Assembly (NCBI GenBank): GCA_017654935.2
Contig: CM065683.1
Location: forward strand, 2,323,440-2,387,439
Direction: 5' to 3'
Length of the DNA: 64,000 nt
Source: Phymorhynchus buccinoides
Taxonomy: Eukaryota; Mollusca; Gastropoda; Neogastropoda; Raphitomidae
The position numbers and the translations under genes were made by a program. The stretch's first letter is position 1. Every line of letters begins with the position of its first letter. Below, one piece after another: positions 46,416 through 60,469 of the stretch. The notes under the pieces were generated by a model, which worked only from the letters and a program-made list of their open reading frames with translations, searched no databases and had not been told where the DNA came from.

Positions 46416-48820
46416 ACTGGGGGGAGTTGACAATTTGGGCGAGTTGACTGGAAGCCGTATGCGTGTATGTATGATTGTGAGTGTTTATTTGGTGTGTGTG
46501 TGTGTGTGGTGTTTGTGCGTGCTTGCGTGAGTCCATGGTAAGCTTTAGCATTACCTTTGCTCAGCATAGATCTACAAGTCGTTCAATTACCAAACTTTAT
46601 AAACATATACATGTTTATAAGAAGTTTCACGAATGATTTGTATAATTAAATATCTAACTGATCGTGACCTCTGACCTAGATCATGTTGCTTTTTATCATG
46701 GCCATAATATTATCTTTAACATTTTCACCAATTAATTCCACTCTTCATTACACAAATTTGGAAAGTAGGCTACAGTCATATATTAGCTTAAAGTGATACG
46801 AGTATGGGCTGCACCTGTCCTGGGGAAGAGCTGCCACGAAGCGAAGCGAGCGGGACGTAGCTGCTAGTGTCTAATAAATGCATTAGTACCACTCTCTTGA
46901 CCTTGACTTGGTCTTCAATCTTTGATTTAACAAGTAGTCGTCTTGGCCACGTCTATAATAGTCATGAATCAGAATAGTCTGAAGTCCAATCTTCTGAAAC
47001 CGCGGTATAAAAGCAATTAACCGCTAGACTAAAACAGGAAACATTGAAATGAGTTTCCAACATCTCCCATTTTTTAGTTTTACACTACAATAAAGAGTTC
47101 CTCTCATAGATGATTGGTGTAGATGCAGATTTTTGTTGTTTCTTAATTCACTTAATTAACAAACAGGATATAATTTGACCCCGCTATGCAGAATGTAAAA
47201 CATGCTGTTTACTTTCAAACGACTTGAGAAAAAAAAATTGTTATAACATTTCATGAAATAATTTGCGTTCATGAACCATCCTGTGAGTGTCCCATTAGCA
47301 CAGACGATGCATGACAGACTAAATCCTCCACTTTGTCACGACACGCTAAGGTCTGACATAAAAACCGAAAAAAACAAAATCCTACTACAAACAACCAACA
47401 CCAGGAAAACTACTGACTCACACTCGCTCATCAACAAAACACAAGTATGTAGAAACACAAACGTTTTATTTACATATATACATTGGCGCACACATTAGCT
47501 CGAGTATGCTAAAGAACACGGTCTCGAGACATCACAAAAGTCATGTACCATGCCCAAATCCAAATAACATATATATTACCGATTTACCATTTAATAAAAA
47601 CAGCAGAAAATCACAATGCATTGAAGAGGCGAGATGCGCCTCCATGTAGATCTGAATCATAGCAACCGCTGCACCAACATAGCAAAATCCATTAATCCAC
47701 AAAGAATATAGTCTGCAGTTTACAAGGTTGAGAGCTATTTTAATGCAAATTGAACAAATCTTCGCAAGCAATTGTCCCGAATTGAATGATATTTAGTGTT
47801 TATAACTCTTCTTGCACAGATTAAGACCATATGAACAGGATCAGTTTCGGGGTGGAAAATAAAGTAAACTTACTGCACTGAAAATAGGGGAGAACGGGTC
47901 TGGTCCGCCTACTTTTTAGCTTTTCTCGCCATAAAAGGCAAGCCAACTGAAGTAGAAGCTCATTTTTAGACCACTTGTTGAGTAAACATACGTTTATAGA
48001 AAATTCAGTTGATTCAGATTCATTCGTTACAAATAATAGCAAAAATATGACTTTTTTGCTCTCAACTTTTCTCAAATTAATGGACACTTCCCAATCTTAC
48101 ACAGGACACGGCAGGAGGATAGCATGAGGCTATCACAAGATCGAAATAATTCTGGCTACAGCAAAACACAATAAAAATGAAATGAGGAACCACTCGCAGG
48201 GTCGTACAAACACTGATATCCCCTAGTTTTGCCGCCCAGAAAATTGTCATCACCCAATGACGCATTTTTTGTTTGATGACGTAAAAGTGGTGCTGACGTG
48301 TGAGTAAGCAAGACAAGATCTTTTGGCTTTCTTTAGAGCAAAAGCTCCACGAACGCTCCAGTGGAAATCTAGTCGACTTTTGTACATCAAAACTTCAGAA
48401 GCTAATGATTACCAACAAAAATAGATAACAGCTGTAAATATCGTGTTGGTGTTGACAAACGGTAAATACATTCTAAAGATATTAATTATGTTTGAATGCA
48501 CGGACCTAATGATATTCATTATGTAGCGACGATGGTATTTGTGCCAGTCTGACACAGAGTTACGTCCCTTTGTTTAAATTTAAGCTAATCAAAAAATAAT
48601 AAACTTTTCGAGTTTGCAAACGGGCCAATATGGAAAAAGAAGAATTTCTTCTTGTTGCTGCATTATTTTTACCTTAAAAGAAGTCATGACGGGTGTACAG
48701 AGGATTCAGTTTCCTTGCTTTCAAGCTGAAAATTTCATCTTTCTGACAGATCACTGATCGGCGGTGCGGAGTTTACCGAGTTGAAAAGCGTTGACAGAAT
48801 CAGTTGTCCGCTCGCTATTT
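46416..48820. other. Long noncoding stretch (contig C copy of 19191-21540)
   Basis: Near-identical to contig B, with local differences near 47345-47400, 47570-47600 and 48470. Carries the DR1 element at 46665-46677. No gene. Confidence 0.55.
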
Positions 48821-49008
48821 AAGTCCACCCCGCGCTAATGAACAGTGCCGGACACAAGATGAAGCCTTATAGTGATGTTCTCAAAGGTTTTAAAAAACAT
48901 CTACCGTGCCATTTTTTGTCCTACATCCACCCCGGTAAGCCTACCGTCGTACCGATTTGGCGACATTTTGCCTCGTTTTCTTACAAAAGGAGTGGCTTCC
49001 CTTGCGAA

Positions 49009-51045
49009 GTGGAAACGATCGTCAAACGCTGAATCTAACAATACTTTGCTCCACACTACCAACTTTATTAGGAAATCACTAATGTTTGCTTCGACGCCAT
49101 AAATTTAAGCTTACGATGTTGCACACAATAATTTTTTGTGGTTTTAAACTTTTTGAAAATCGTTGGGGAACAAAAATGTCTGCTACTGCGCGAGCCTGTC
49201 TCGCGAGATGACGTCATGGAAAGACGCCATTACTAAAGCGAAAATAGTTTCTGTTCGATTCAAATACCAGTATCATGAAAACCAAAATATTTGAGTGTTT
49301 TTTCTTATAAAAACATATGCATAGTTTCTACAGGCAGTACTCGACTTTTGAATGCTTATTTTTCTGTAAATTAATCGAGTTTTGTCGAACTTTCAATCAT
49401 CTTGATTCTTGGAAGGAATTTGCAACAAAAATGTCTCTTCAGCCTTGTATCGGTATTATATGAAGAAATAGACCAATGTTTCGATAAATCACGCCAGTTA
49501 TTGACAGAAAACGCATTTTTACAGTAAGTTAACTATTTTTATCTCATTTCATAGCAACTACTCTGATAATTGCTTACATTTTTTTTTTATTCACGTCGCT
49601 ACATTATGTATTCTTGCCACAAAAACTCACGCACATTTTTAAACTGAGTTAAACGCATTAATGAAATGTAAATGATAATAAGCTAACGTGGAAACGATCG
49701 TCAAACGCTGAATCTAACAATACTTTGCTCCACACTACTAACTTTATCAGGAAATCACTAATGTTTGATTCGACGCCATTAATTTAAGCTTACGATGTTG
49801 CACACAATAATTTTTTGTGGTTTTAAACTTTTTGAAAATCGTTGGGGAACAAAAATGTCTGCTACTGCGCGAGCCTGTCTCGCGAGATGACGTCATGGGA
49901 AGACGCCATTACTAAAGCGAAAATAGTTTCTGTCCGATTCAAATACCAGTATCATGAAAACCCAAATATTTGAGTGTTTTTTCTATATAAAAACATATGC
50001 ATAGTTTCTACAGGCAGTACTCGACTTTTGAATGCTTATTTTTCTGTAAATTAATCGAGTTTTGTGGAACTTTCAATCACTATATTGATTCTTGGAAGGA
50101 ATTTGCAACAAAAATGTCTCTTCAGCCTTGTATCGGCATTGTATGAAGAAATAGACCAATGTTTCGATAAATCACGCCAGTTATTGACAGAAAACGCATT
50201 TTTACAGCAAGTTAACTATTTTTATCTCATTTCATAGCAATTACTCTGATAATTGCTTACATTTTTTTTTTATTCACGTCGCTACATTATGTATTCTTGC
50301 ACAAAAACTCACGCACATTTTAAACTGAGTTAAACGCATTAATGAAATGTAAATGATAATAAGCTAACGTGGAAACGATCGTCAAACGCTGAATCTAACA
50401 ATACTTTGCCTCCACACTACTAACTTTATCAGGAAATCACTAATGTTTGCTTCGACGCCATAAATTTAAGCTTACGATGTTGCACACAATAATTTTTTGT
50501 GGTTTTAAACTTTTTGAAAATCGTTGGGGAACAAAAATGTCTGCTACTGCGCGAGCCTGTCTCGCGAGATGACGTCATGGAAAGACGCCATTACTAAAGC
50601 GAAAATAGTTTCTGTCAACGATTCAAATACCAGTATCATGAAAACCCAAATATTTGAGTGTTTTTTCTTATAAAAAACATATGCATAGTTTCTACAGGCA
50701 GTACTCGACTTTTGAATGCTTATTTTTCTGTAAATTAATCGAGTTTTGTGGAACTTTCAATCATCTTGATTCTTGGAAGGAATTTGCAACAAAAATGTCT
50801 CCTCAGCCTTGTATCGGCATTATATGAAGAAATAGACCAATGTTTCGATAAATCACGCCAGTTATTGACAGAAAACGCATTTTTACAGTAAGTTAACTAT
50901 TTTTATCTCATTTCATAGCAATTACTCTGAGAATTGCTTACATTTTTTTTTTATTCACGTCGCTACATTATGTATTCTTGCACAAAAACTCACGCACATC
51001 TTAAACTGAGTTAAACGCATTAATGAAATGTAAATGATAATAATG
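49009..51045. repeat. Three tandem copies of the 678-bp unit (contig C)
   Basis: Unit starts at 49009, 49688 and 50369. Same copy number and same CRE/hairpin content as contig B. Small unit-specific indels (e.g. extra AA at about 50615) differ from contig B. Confidence 0.95.
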
Positions 51046-52209
51046 AGATATAAAAGCAAGGAGTTAATGTAATAATTAGATGTTAAAATAAGTGTTTTGG
51101 TCGCACTCGGCTGGGCCTTCTTTCTCATGTTTGGATATCAGTATATAACACATTAATGGCATCAACCATCAATTACATGTCATAAAATAACATCAATTTC
51201 ACCTCTATAATTTCCAAACACACACGCTGCAATTTTACACCTCAGTGCCCTTTCACACACACTCTCACCCACACACACCAGCCCCGGGAGCAATACGCAG
51301 CGACACGACGATCGGCCTCAAACACAGAGGGCTCATCACACAACGATGAAAAGAAAATCCCCCGCCGATCGAAGGTACGAAGCTGACGAAAAGAGAAAAT
51401 CCCATGCTGGTCGAGACGCACTGCCAAGCCCCCAACTGAGCTGACCAAGACCAGACCGTCCACTCACTCAGCGGGACGACCCCATGGCCGACACCCGGTG
51501 CCCCTCGCCGCACGCAAACACAACTACCCCCAACACGGGGCAGCCACACCAGCGACGAACAGCCTCCAACGTCGCCACCTCCTAGTGAACACACGCCACC
51601 CTGAGCTAGGCTCCCACGAAGACTATACTCGATGACCGGGGACACGCAAACACGCTGCTCCACAAACGACAGCACGCACGCCAGACAGCAAAAAGGCACC
51701 AAACCTAGATCCTCACGTCTGCAAACAAGACACAGGCCCACAACACAGGCAACTTTTTTTGCTTGTATATTGCCTGTCCCATTTTCTGGGTCGTACAGTG
51801 GCATTGATCCCACACCGCTCATTAGAATCCGAATTCGCAGCTACACCCCGACTTGTTCAAGTCGCTGAATCCGAAACCAGCAGTCCAAGGGAAGTGAATC
51901 TATGTTATGCCGTCAGGAGGCAACCAACCAAGGAGACAATGCACTGCTGCTGAGTCACTTCGGTTGGAGTTCAGCGGAGCCTGTTCAGGAGAACACCTAC
52001 CGCCCCCTACTGACGACACTATTCTCTTAGTCGTGGAGCCAGCGTGAGTGAGGTCCTCCTCTGAGGGCGCTACCACGACCGTCCACCGACAGCTCCCCAG
52101 AACACACTGATCCCCATGACTTTGACCCGAACGCACCAAGGCATAGACTGGATTGGAAAACCGAAACTGAGGTCACCATGAGAGGCAGGGCATGCAAAGC
52201 CACAGAATT
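51046..52209. other. GC-richer block (contig C copy of 23771-24928)
   Basis: Aligned throughout, with several short insertions (e.g. near 51740 and 51770) that change every reading frame relative to contig B. This supports noncoding status. Confidence 0.45.
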
Positions 52210-52597
52210 TGAGACTTTTTTTCTTTTTAATGATTGATGGAAATGGCCAGGCGGATGACAACGATGATGATGATGATGCTATGGAGTTCCGTATCAGTCT
52301 GAGACTGCATGACAGTGCTGTATTCTACATTTCCTTTCATAATGATATCCTGGTGTTAACCAGGCCCGAGAACTACAGACACCTTCAGTGTTGGTCTTGA
52401 AATTAGAGCAACACTCTCAGAATCGCATCCGTTAAGCAGATGAAGCTCGACTGTGTTGTTTTCAGTCTTCCCATTGAGCCCATAGCCACCACTCTCTGGA
52501 GTCGATCGAGGACCGAAACAACCCTCGCCTCTGATGGGATTCGAACCAAGACCTCCCAGCCAGTAGTCCGCGACGCTAACCACTACACCACGGCGGC
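52210..52597 (-). mobile_element. tRNA-derived SINE (contig C copy)
   Basis: tRNA-like head 52532-52597 with box A intact. One C is lost just beyond box B (TTCGAACCAAG instead of TTCGAACCCAAG). Body and T-rich end as in contig B. Confidence 0.75.
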
Positions 52598-52669
52598 TTG
52601 TGACACTCAGGCAACTTGACCAAGCCAAGCATACTGCCTGAACGAAGAAACAGCACGATGTCCAGGCAC

Positions 52670-54165
52670 TACGACCGGCAAGACACCGGCCACCGGTGAC
52701 CACAAAGTCAACCCCGCCCCTAAAGGACAGGCCAGGTGCAGAACGCACCGGGTGCATACACCGACCAACCGGTTGACACAAAGTCAACCCGCCCCAAAGC
52801 GACAGACCAGGTCAGAACGACCCACCTGCTGACACCTCTACATCAAGAGCGGAAGGACAGCCCAGGTCAGAACGACCCACCTGCTGACACTCCTACACCA
52901 GAGAGGGAAGGACAGACCAGAGTCAGCAACGACCCACCGGCTGACACCGCTGCACGCAAAGAAGAGTGGCGAACATAAGACCAGCGTCAGAACGACCCAC
53001 CGCGCTCGACACCTCTACACCAAGAAGCGGTCAGGACAGACCAGGTCAGAACGACCCACCTGCTGACACCTCTACATCAAGAGGGAAGGACAGACCAGGT
53101 CAGAACGACCCACGACGCTGACACCTCTACATCAAGAGGCGGTAGGACAGCCAGGTCAGAACGACCAGCTGCCGCTGACACCTCTACATCAAGAGGGAAG
53201 GACAGACCAGGTCAGAACGACCCACCTGCTGACACCTCTACATCAAGAGGGTCGAACAGACCAGGTCAGAACGACCCACCTGCTGACACCTCTACATCAA
53301 GAGGGAAGGACAGACCAGGTCAGAACGACCCACCTGCTGACACCTCTACATCAAGAGGGAAGGACAGACCAGGTCAGAACGACCCACCTGCTGACACCTC
53401 TACATCAAGAGGGTCTCTGAACAGACCAGGTCAGAACGACCCACCTGCTGACACCTCTACATCAAGAGGGTCGAACAGACCAGGTCAGAACGACCCACCT
53501 GCTGACACCTCTACATCAAGAGGGAAGGACAGACCAGGTCAGAACGACCCACCTGCTGACACCTCTACATCAAGAGGGTCGAACAGACCAGGTCAGAACG
53601 ACCCACCTGCTGACACCTCTACACCAAGAGGGAAGGACAGACCAGGTCAGAACGACCCACCTGCTGACACCTCTACATCAAGAGGGAAGGACAGACCAGG
53701 TCAGAACGACCCACCTGCTGACACCTCTACATCAAGAGGGAAGGACAGACCAGGTCAGAACGACCCACCTGCTGACACCTCTACATCAAGAGGGTCGAAC
53801 AGACCAGGTCAGAACGACCCACCTGCTGACACCTCTACACCAAGAGGGAAGGACAGACCAGGTCAGAACGGCCCACCTGCTGACACCTCTACATCAAGAG
53901 GGAAGGACAGACCAGGTCAGAACGACCCACCTGCTGACACCTCTACATCAAGAGGGAAGGACAGACCAGGTCAGAACGACCCATCTGCTGACACCTCTAC
54001 ATCAAGAGGGAAGGACAGACCAGGTCAGAACGACCCACCTGCTGGCACCTCTACATCAAGAGGGTCGAACAGACCAGGTCAGAACGACCCACCTAAGCAC
54101 GCCCCCGACACCTCTACATCAAGAGGGTCGGACAGGCCACGACGAAAGACGAAGCTTAAGTGATT
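52670..54165. repeat. 54-bp minisatellite (contig C)
   Basis: About 25 units. The first 500 bp (to about 53170) is full of small insertions, and the rest is clean. Unit order of the GGGAAGG and GGGTCGAAC types differs from contig B, and the two 53-bp units of contig B are not seen in the clean part. Confidence 0.92.
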
Positions 54166-54720
54166 TGACATAGCGAAAGTTAAGGGCTCCTAACACAAGG
54201 ATCGCGACATAACATACTCAACCGACAAAAACTGAGCAATGCTACTAGCGAATCACATGAAGCCTTACATAACGAACAACACAGGACAAGACTAACACAC
54301 AGACGAAAGGAAATCAAGGACTGGTTTTTTTTTTGCCGGGTTTTTGGACCTAGACAACAATCCTTAGCCATACAGACATTCATACGCGCTTCCTCTTAAG
54401 CATTCTAGAATAAACTGAACACAAAAGCTGCAGTGCCCAACACGCAATTGCACCAAAACAAACTATTCGTCTGCTCAGACCACAGCGCAAAATTCGTTCT
54501 ACTCACAAATGCGCTGAGCAAATCACTTCAATTTTTTAACAAAGCACACTGATCAGCACTAAAATGAAACTAGAAATTATTGGTACAGTGGCCACACCCT
54601 AACAGCAACAACAACAAAAATAGTAACCCTAGGAGTATATGCCGTTTGTGACACACTTTGCTACCGCATAGACTGCATCCCCTAACTCTAACTTTATCAT
54701 TTGGGGATGGTCAATGTTTT
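54166..54720. other. Upstream region of the second receptor copy
   Basis: Copy of 26881-27346 with dense insertions, including a T10 run near 54325 and unrelated-looking bases that replace contig B sequence around 54330-54360. No ORF. Confidence 0.4.
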
Positions 54721-54724
54721 GACA

Positions 54725-57700
54725 ATACTGTCGTGGTACAGTGTCGGTTTTTAATGGACACTACTTGAAGTGTGACGAACAAGCAAAACAGACTTACAAA
54801 GGTCACTCGAGATTCCACTGAAGAGTCCGCAACTAGTGCTACCGTCCCCGAGCGCGTGACCTAGACTACTTGACAATAGACAGAGCTCACCAAATAATCA
54901 CAATGTAAATGCAGCGCCAATGTGTCGAGATGACCTCCCATATGGCGAGCCGCAAAGAAGCCGTCAACAATGGAGCTGATGCTATGGCAATGTGTCGCAA
55001 ACTTACCACTATTTATTGTCTGCTTAAAGTTGTAGCTACCTACAACGTATGATTATCGCACGTGCTAAAAGGCTTTCAAAGCACTGCAATACTGTCTGTC
55101 GCTCGCGCTCCCAGCACAGGTGGAGAGCATACAGTATTTTATAAGGTACAATCATACACATTGATTTACTTAATATACTGATTACTATAAGTGTTAACTG
55201 CCAATACTTGCATACATTTAAGGATCTTGCTACCTGCAGGATTCTATCTATCCAATCTTCTAAAAGTTCATACTAAACATCAAACAATGCCACGCCATAA
55301 TAAAACTATCATTTTTTGCGATTCAATACCATAACCTCTGTAGTTAATGCTGACATAAATAATATCTGGATTATATTAGCTAGTGTACCCGTATTTAGAT
55401 GTGATCGAGAGATATGACAAGCTGGGCAAAAAAACTTTTTTACAATGCCATCTAGATTGCTGCAATTGTATCGTAAGCCCTTCAGAAGATCTTATACCTT
55501 CTGATTATTTATGCATTCTTGTACCAACGCCTATCGGTCAAACTCACTTAGCTACAGAAAGCACTCAAAAGTTAGTCAGCGGTCGCTGCTAGCCATTGAG
55601 CGGCCCTCTATCTAGACAAATATTTCTTTCACGCCACATTCAGTCCTCGAAAATAGAATAGAGTGATTATAATAAATTATTTTCATGGTGTTTTGAAATC
55701 TTCGCCTTCTGTACTAGCTACCCTACAGGTTCAGCAGGATCTGCAATTGGCACCAGCGAGAAAGATCAAACTGCTCCCGCTAGAATCTCAGATTCTGCAA
55801 GTTATCACATCACTTTTCGCGTCAAGATGCGACTTACTGAATCAGACAGAATGTGAGGACGGACGGGATGAATCAGAACACTGTCCCTTCAGCAGTGCAC
55901 AGTGTCAGGGACTGGTGGCCTCAGTAAAGAAGTGTCTCCAGTTGATTTCCTTTGACGAAGATCTCCACCAGTCATTGTTTGTCTACGCCTGTTCAAGGAT
56001 GAATGGGACATTGGCATCTTTGAAAACAAAACAAGAATACACAGATTTTCTGGTGTTGTTTGAACACTATGGCTCGTTTTCAGTGTTCATAGGTTACCAG
56101 ACAGGTTGGAAGTTTGTGACATTTCTGTACAGCAAATTCCATCCGGTGTCTCACGATCTTTGATATATGTTCTACAGCACTTAGAGAGACATGAAAGGTA
56201 CGTTCCAGCCAGGAATGTTCAAAACTTTTAGGCGTTATTCTGGACAGCTGCTAGACATAGTAACCTCAGGTTTAGTTGCATGTCAAGCGAAATGTGTATC
56301 TCATGACGGTGTTCTTTCTATAACAACAAATTATTGGTCTATTCACTACTACAAACAAAAACGTTCCAAGTCATTCTCGACAGCGTTTGTGTTTTGTCAG
56401 ACAATCACATGATACAATACATTTTTACCTTTGTCACATGAGCATCAAAGCACAGAGAAACGGCTCGACTTTCCTTCATATATGATTCGGACATCATCAG
56501 AGAGAGCCAATCCAACTTCATGTGTTTAAAGTGCTGAGACTTGACGACTGTTTGCATCACACTCTTCTTTGTGACTTCAGAAAGGACACATGCCCAGACA
56601 GCACTGATGAGTCGTTCTGTGAGCATCCTTCATGTGCCTGGTGTCCAGTGTGCTCCAACGGTCAGTGTGTGCCCCTTCCGTCAGCGCTTGTAGGCAACCG
56701 CAGGACTGTCTGGCCGGACTCTGATGAGTAGACTGCCCCAATGACAACTCCTACATCACTCGGTCAAGAGGAAGACAGCAGTCAACCGTTTTTACATCAA
56801 TCTGGATGAAACTGGGTACTTCACCAACAGTGATGACCTCTGAGTTTGTCCTCACCAGTCATTACCAATGTACCACAGGAGTAGGCTCTACTGTTTGCCT
56901 GTCTAAACTCGCTGCAATGGCTGTTCTGACTGCGTGTATGGAGAAGATGAACACAACTGTGAGACAATGACGTGTCCAGGTTTCTACCGATGTCGATCGT
57001 CCACAAGTGTGCGTACATGAGAATCATCTTTGTGATGGTTGGGGTCAGTGTCCACAGCGAGATGATGAACTGCTGTGTGACACCACCTGTCCTGAGAACT
57101 GTACCCAGTGTCAAGGTCATGTTTTCCTGTGTAATAGACCATTTCTTACTCATTTGTTTCCACAATTAAGGTATGTGAAAGCAACTGGGTCAGGCATGAC
57201 ACTGTCAAATTTCAAGAGAAATATGCACCTCGTCATTTTAATTCTATCCAAGTGTTCGTTGTATAATATGTCAAGTTCCATGTTCAAAAACCTGCTGTAT
57301 CTGGATCTTTCAAACAATTATTTAACTGTTATCAGTATTGAAACTTTCTTATTGTTCCCAAACTTAAAAACTTTAATAGTGAAACACAATCCTCTTAAAG
57401 AAATAGTACCTCTAAATAAGCACAGAAAACTCACACTTTATATGCTGGAAGAGGTGGATGCATCCACAACAGGCATGACATATCTGTTAACAGATTTAGA
57501 AATATACTTTCCAAGCGTGAAATGTCTTAATGAATCGTTCAGTGCAGTAAACAGCATTGGACGATCAGGTTTTAAAAACATGCCACAACTCAGACAGGTG
57601 GATATCACAGGGAATGCCATTACCAACTTTCCAAGAGATCTGTTTCTCAAGTCCCCTGAACTACAACATATGATTACTTCAAACTACAGATTGTGTTGCC

Positions 57701-58761
57701 ACAGTCTACTTCCTTCACACTCGGTGAAATGTGTTGCCCCACATACTGTTCTCCCTTCATGTGAAACATTGTTAACAACACAGTTGCATCGAATCGTATT
57801 TTTGATAAACATTGTTTGTACAAAAACAGGAAATGTCCTCTGGTTAATAACCTTGATTAAGTTTAACGCCATATTTGAAAAACAATTTTTGCTGGTCGCT
57901 GGTCACCTGCAGGTAGCCGATATTTGTATGGGGTGTCATGTCAGCATTGTTGTGCTGGCAGACAAGGTGCTTGATGGAAACTACATCCATGTGGAAAACA
58001 TGTGGACCAGCAGTGTGCCCTGCAAACTGGCAGCATTCCTCTTCTGTGTGTCCAGCACAGTGTCAGTGTTGGTCATCTGGCTCACCACCTTCTACCACAC
58101 AGCTGTCCTGTGTTTGCCTCGGGTGTCATTGAGATGGAACACCTCGTTCATCCATACAGCATGTGCAGTTATGTGGACTGTAGGAATTTCTATGGCACTG
58201 GTTCCACTTTCTCCTGGACTGGCACACTGGGGTCTAGAAAGTCAGTCTGGGTTATGTCGTCTGACATCTCTGGACGACAATACCTTAAATCTAAGCTTCA
58301 GGTGGTTTAACGTCATCGTGACTGTCAACTGTACTCTGTGTTGCGATTGATTGTGCGCTGGGTTCAAGTTAGTCCTCTACAGGCGAATAGCTCTGAGACA
58401 CGTAATAACATTCAAACCTGGGACGACAGAGCTGGATGTTCTCTGCTGTCCGGTGTGATGGGAACAGCTGGGCGATCTCATTGATAGCCTACGTCGCTAG
58501 GATTTGTGTTTGGATTTGTCACAGTCATGCGCTCACAAAAGGATGCTAGACTGGCTTTAATGACATTTCTAACACTATGATTGTGTTTTTGTTGCCAGAC
58601 TCAACTCAGACGCTCAGCCCGATTCTTTTTTTTTTTTTATCAGCATATGTGGGCCCCCCCCCCTGATCAACAACAACGACAACATCAACAACAAAGAAGA
58701 TAAAGTACTTAAAATAGTAACTAAAAAACTTCATCAGAAACAATGCAAACACAAGACATAA
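54725..58761 (+). pseudogene. Second copy of the GRL101-like receptor, frameshifted
   Basis: Aligns end to end with 27347-31139. 54725-55850 (CUB-like region) and 56160-56950 (lectin end to third LDLa) carry an indel every 10-30 bp. 55855-56163 (LDLa and lectin core) and 57007-58340 (last LDLa, LRRs, TM1-TM5) are open. The frame breaks again from 58341, with T11 (about 58626) and C10 (about 58667) runs inside the TM7 region. The stop and 3' UTR match contig B. The open parts carry genuine-looking substitutions, such as an extra Thr in CPENCTQC. The indels look like sequencing noise, so this may be an allele or paralogue that is intact in the animal; as assembled it is broken. Confidence 0.8.
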
Positions 58762-58872
58762 ACTAATGATATCACTAGTAGTAATACTCCACAGTTTAAG
58801 TGAAGCGTTTCAAGTAGTAGGTAAAAGAACAACAACTAGTAAGCGCTGAAGATAAAAGAAAGAAAACAATAT

Positions 58873-58878
58873 AATAAA
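58873..58878 (+). terminator. Polyadenylation signal AATAAA of the second receptor copy
   Basis: Same position after the stop codon as in contig B (112 bp). Confidence 0.5.
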
Positions 58879-58879
58879 T

Positions 58880-60240
58880 AATATTTTGCATATTCGTCAG
58901 TGTCCCATCAAAACATTGTATCTAAATTTTTGGCTGATTTGGTTTTTTTATATGGTTAGGTCTCTTGAATTATTGCCCATGTTCCAACCAAACATCGAAA
59001 CTGAGCAATAATTACAAAATAGCTTTTACTTGTCACCCCCCCCCCCCCCCCCCCGGGTAAAAAAACTTGGCAACCCAACCATGACCCAGAATTACCTCGT
59101 AAGTTCTGTTAAGAGGTTTTTCCAGACAGAATTGCGCGAACACGAATCATACGAGGTCAACGCAGCATGATTCTCTGCCTTCATTTCATGAGTTGAGGTA
59201 ACAGTGTTTGTTTGTCTGTTAAGAGTCTACTCGAAACATAATACATAAGTGTATATTTTATTGCACATACTTTAAATAACATATAATATGTCAAGTTCAT
59301 TTGCACGATTATGTTATAGCATATGGATCGTAACTGAAATGAGTTGACAGGCAACATCCATTGCATGGCTACTTACACTTCTCAGATAAACATTCCTTCT
59401 CTGCAATTCAGCAGTTTTGTATACCTATCTGTTTCTTTCATCTTATTTTTTTATGAGGGAGTGGGGGTGGGGGATGGACTAAACAATATTTCATTGTCAG
59501 GGAAAGAGACAGACAAAACGAGACAGAAACACATGCACAGAGAGAGAGAGGAGAGAGAGAGAGACAAAGAGGAGAGACCAGAAGAGCAGAGACACAGAGA
59601 GACGACAGACAGACAGACAGACAGACAGAAAGAGAGACAGAGAGACAGACAGACAGACAGGCAGACATATGAAGACATAGGGAAAATAGAACTCATTCTC
59701 TCTGTCTCTCTACCCCCTTTATCTTTTTTTCTGTTTGTCTTTATCTCTCTCTGTATTGTTCTGTCTGTGTCTTTCTCTTTGCACATCTCTGTCTTTCTCT
59801 TATGCCCATCTCTGTCTCTGTATTTATCTTTCTCTCTCAATCATTCTCTTTCTAGTCTCTCTCTCTCCCTCTCTGTCTCTCTCTCTCTCTCTCTTCTCTC
59901 TGTCCACCTCTCTCTCTCTCCACCTCTCTATCTCTCTCTCTCTCTCTCTCTCATCTCTCTACCAATCTCGTCTCCCCTCTCTCTCTCTCTCTCTCCTCCC
60001 TTGTCTTTCTCTCTCTCCCGTCTCTTTCTCTCTCTCTATCCTGTCTCTTTCTCTCTTCTCTCTATTTCTATGTCTCACTCTCTATGTCTCTCATTGTCTC
60101 ACTGGACAAGGGTCACCACTGCTAATTGTGCTCATAAAGGCAATATCTTATTTAGATCAATTGATACAAATAAACCTGAAGTCTGGCTACAGATGGGACA
60201 GAACTGACACTCAATGAGCTTTTTTGAAGTGGAAATTAAT
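58880..60240. other. Downstream noncoding stretch with GA, GACA and CT tracts (contig C)
   Basis: Copy of 31257-32508. It includes a poly(C) of about 18 (about 59036-59054) that contig B lacks, GA/GACA repeats at 59538-59662 and CT tracts at about 59695-60075. No gene. Confidence 0.6.
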
Positions 60241-60245
60241 TACAA

Positions 60246-60286
60246 AATTAAACTAGACCTACGTTAGGAGGTTGCCTAGTTTAATT
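60246..60286. other. 11-bp perfect inverted repeat within the left terminus
   Basis: AATTAAACTAG (60246-60256) pairs with CTAGTTTAATT (60276-60286) across a 19-nt loop. Contig B ends exactly at the equivalent of 60276. Confidence 0.85.
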
Positions 60287-60469
60287 GACAAACAAGGGCG
60301 TCCGCGAGCGGCAGACATGTCCGTCACCAGAAATGCCACACACTTGCGACACCCCGTAAAGTAGAGTGTCACATCCTGACACGAATTTGGAAGACGCGAT
60401 TACTGTCATTCTAGTTACAGAGAATACAGCCTTGCAAGAAGAAAACATATAGCCGCAAAAGCAGCGAAA

